From: DASQPA01 sp963757335 | GTDB lineage: Bacteria; Acidobacteriota; Thermoanaerobaculia; Multivoradales; UBA5704 | DNA length: 64,000 nucleotides | Assembly: GCA_963757335.1 (NCBI GenBank) | Contig: CAVWRJ010000011.1 | Location: 124,001-188,000, forward strand | Reading direction: 5' to 3' | In this document: positions 62,901 through 64,000 of the stretch, in pieces | Numbering within the stretch: the stretch's first letter is position 1 | Layout of the letters: each line of letters opens with the position of its first letter | Position numbers and translations under genes: made by a program | The notes under the pieces: generated by a model | Databases searched by the model: none | Told to the model about the DNA's origin: nothing | Seen by the model: only the letters and a program-made list of their open reading frames with translations

Positions 62901-64000
62901 GCGGGTCTCTACGCCGGTCCGCTGGGAGCCCGGCCGTTGGGTGATCACCTGGTCGCGGCCGTCCAGGATCACCCGCCCGAGCCGGGCCGGGGGGTTCATC
63001 TCCAGCCGCCAGCTGCCATGGAGAGCGCCGGTGACGGTGTCCTCGAAGGTATAGCCGCCGCCGTCGAAGTCGAGCCAGAGGCTCCGTGCGAGCTGCAGAC
63101 GATCGGGAGCGGGCGGCCGGTCGCCACGCCGGCGCTCGGCCAGGCGCAGGGCCTCGCCCGGGCGGAGACGAAAGGCCGGAAACCGCTTCCAGTCCTCCGG
63201 CAGCCGGGCCTGCTGGGGATCGACCGCCGGCGCCCCCGAGAGCTCGACGAGGCGCAGCGCCGGGCGGGCATCGAAGACCCAGACCTCCTCGGTCGCCCAG
63301 GTTCCCCGGGGCGCCGGCAGGGTGAGCCGGGCGAGCGGCCCGGGGCTCCGCGCCGCGACCTCCACCGTCCAGGCCCCCGGCCGCACCTGGACCCGGAGTC
63401 GCCCGTCCGGTTCGAGGCGGGCGGCGAGCGGCCCGGAGACGGCGAGCGGCACGAAACCGGGCAGGAGAGGGCTCGCGAGCACCACCTCCCGGGCCCGGCC
63501 GGAGACCGAGAGCTCGATCCGAGTGTCGACCCGGAGGGGCACTTCGTCGGCGATCCGCCGCGCGACCGAGATCTCCAGGCGATCCTCCTCGACCGTCGCC
63601 GCCAGGCCACCGCGCCCCGGCTGGAGGAAGAGCCCGCCGGCAGCGTCGCGCTCGGGGAAGGGGACGGCGGCACCGCGCACGGTAACGGCGAGGAGGGCGG
63701 TCCCGGCGGGCACCGGCAGCGCTTCGGGGAGGGCGTCCCAGTAGATGATGCCGGCGACCGTGTGGGTGCCGGCGGGGAGGCGGAGGACCGGAGCGCCGTC
63801 GCTCGCCACCGCCGCCGCGGGCCGGCCGTCGACCTGGATCTCCTGGGGCCAGAGGCGCTCCTCGCCGGGGAGCGGCACCTCCGAATCGGCGTAGAGAGTC
63901 AAGGTCTCAAGAAAGCGCCCTTGGCGCTCGCCGAGATCGAGGGCGAGCCGCCCGGGCCAGAGGCAGTGCGTCTCCCCGGAGCCGGAGAGGAACGGGCAGA
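59922..64000 (-). CDS. very large membrane protein, unknown function (5' end outside window)
   Basis: The frame stays open to the window edge, so the start is missing; over 1350 residues are visible. It is mostly soluble beta-rich blocks, for example LARLTLPAPRGTWATEEVWVF, interspersed with membrane segments (FLVLLAALAVRQLW, LLALGAAAVLALAVVALLV and, near the C-terminus, LLALLLVAAGLA). The final 150 residues hold several membrane segments. Two similar halves repeat the pattern of a beta region followed by membrane segments. No catalytic motif is visible. It overlaps the zinc-ribbon gene start by four bases, so both are cotranslated and may act together. Confidence 0.72.
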   Translation of the reverse strand, partial: CPFLSGSGETHCLWPGRLALDLGERQGRFLETLTLYADSEVPLPGEERLWPQEIQVDGRPAAAVASDGAPVLRLPAGTHTVAGIIYWDALPEALPVPAGTALLAVTVRGAAVPFPERDAAGGLFLQPGRGGLAATVEEDRLEISVARRIADEVPLRVDTRIELSVSGRAREVVLASPLLPGFVPLAVSGPLAARLEPDGRLRVQVRPGAWTVEVAARSPGPLARLTLPAPRGTWATEEVWVFDARPALRLVELSGAPAVDPQQARLPEDWKRFPAFRLRPGEALRLAERRRGDRPPAPDRLQLARSLWLDFDGGGYTFEDTVTGALHGSWRLEMNPPARLGRVILDGRDQVITQRPGSQRTGVETRLGELRLVAEGRIEGTGAGTATVPMGWDHGFESFSGTLHLPPGWTLLAASGADRTDGTWVGRFTLLDLFLVLLAALAVRQLWGLRWGLVALATLVLTWQEPEAPRWLWLAALATAALVRLLKEGRLRSLARLLALGAAAVLALAVVALLVRELRQGIYPVLEHPEVAVGEPGAAPAPEEEGVHFQMGLAKGRPADRAAAPQAPTEEEPVSPPPPAVPAPEPAAKSLGSLGYLSSGALAASQKTRPRAAALQEIDPGAVATTGPGLPRWRWNPVALTWSGPVERSERLHLFLLPPAANLFLALLRAGLLSLLVLRLLPLPGGLPLLRRLGLAAFLLAALLPASARAQGKAETPPQPAQPILDELRDRLLARPECHPDCATASRLFLDFTPGTLTARLEVGAAAVTGVALPGGAQHWVPAAVTVDGRAAGVVQDSDGRLWVAVGPGRHEILLAGPLPVRGSVALPLPLKPHRVTASGAGWTVAGLHEDGVPDDSLELTRLAPSGSGERAGKEPGGTLAPAALPPFLEVRRTLHLGLRWQVETRVARRSPPGIPAAIAVPLLPGESVTSFGTRVEKGRVLISLGPEGDEAAWTSTLPASPRLVLEAPRTLAWTEVWRLDVSPVWHVDFAGIPAVAPPTGTEGAAGDASGRIPEWHPWPGERVELAISRPAGVPGAALTVDASRLTVSPGARSTSATLEIDFRSSRGGEQTITLPPKAVLESLTLGGAGQPLRQEGDRVTLSFPPGAQKAALAWREPRGLAGSSLLFRTPRVDLGVSSVNALTLLQLSPDRWVLFAGGPRLGPAVLFWGQLLALLLVAAGLARSTLAPLRFRHWVLLGVGLSQIPLAAAGVVAAWLLALGWRRAKGGEVRRAAVFDLLQLLLAAWTLAALGLLFWAVQQGLLGTPEMQVAGNASSAYLLRWFADRSERLLPGSWVLSVPIFVYRLAMLAWALWLALALLRWLRWGWESLTAGGGWRPLPRRRRSAAPLAPPGEETTP

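Overview
The window is GC-rich DNA of bacterial type with tightly packed genes, no recognisable tRNA or rRNA gene, no CRISPR array and no intact transposase. The mix of genes (large secreted proteins with signal peptides, several proteins sharing a YFWFFD-containing C-terminal domain, AmmeMemoRadiSam proteins, Ku plus a three-domain LigD, DUF2007 and zinc-ribbon proteins) suggests an Acidobacteriota-like organism, perhaps near Thermoanaerobaculia. That placement is inference from gene content. The region reads as chromosomal core with scattered accessory genes, not as a phage, plasmid or island.

Layout. 1-4.2 kb: end of an acyl-CoA dehydrogenase, an overlapping APH-family phosphotransferase, two zinc-ribbon proteins (one with DUF2007, one with a CPBP/CAAX protease domain) and a VOC protein. 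4.4-9.3 kb: two secreted alpha/beta hydrolases, a small conserved protein, a secreted protein behind a structured leader, and a Uma2 protein. 9.3-16.2 kb: uvrC, a PAP2 phosphatase, uvrB and a sulfatase. 16.3-23.6 kb: two tandem secreted paralogues, a membrane protein divergent from a class A penicillin-binding protein, a methyltransferase, and rpsF-rpsR-rplI. 23.9-30.9 kb: a SnoaL-like protein, a 21-bp repeat array, a secreted protein, a DUF885 peptidase, a PAS-GGDEF-EAL protein and an RluA-type pseudouridine synthase. 30.9-38.9 kb: a phosphoribosyltransferase/kinase-like fusion facing a HAD-like protein, a secreted beta-propeller-like protein, a MerR-TPR protein, and the divergent ku/ligD pair. 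39-45 kb: a YVTN-type propeller, a relic of a second ligD end, a DUF4143 ATPase, and two neighbouring genes that each carry an apparent frameshift and share a duplicated promoter. 45.2-48.1 kb: a second 21-bp array, a barnase/barstar-like pair, the Memo and AMMECR1 proteins, and a REP-like palindromic element. 48.2-64 kb: gatC, a gatA-amidase fusion, a methyltransferase, a multidomain YFWFFD protein, a tRNA nucleotidyltransferase-like protein, a large secreted propeller protein, a zinc-ribbon/DUF2007 protein, and a very large membrane protein cut by the window edge.

Working links. uvrB and uvrC belong to nucleotide excision repair. Ku and LigD form a two-component end-joining system and are divergently transcribed 14 bp apart. 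The rpsF-rpsR-rplI cluster is a standard ribosomal operon. GatC and GatA belong to the amidotransferase that makes Gln-tRNA or Asn-tRNA. The barnase-like RNase and barstar overlap by four bases, as expected for a toxin and its inhibitor.

The strongest unexplained signal is a pair of degenerate tandem arrays (24489-24908 and 45230-45647). Each is about 420 bp, or about 20 units of exactly 21 bp, with no phase slip. Other leads are the GatA-amidase fusion, the PRTase/kinase-like fusion, the duplicated promoter in front of two frameshifted genes, and a set of genes that look leaderless, with a TANNNT hexamer 6-9 bases before the start codon.
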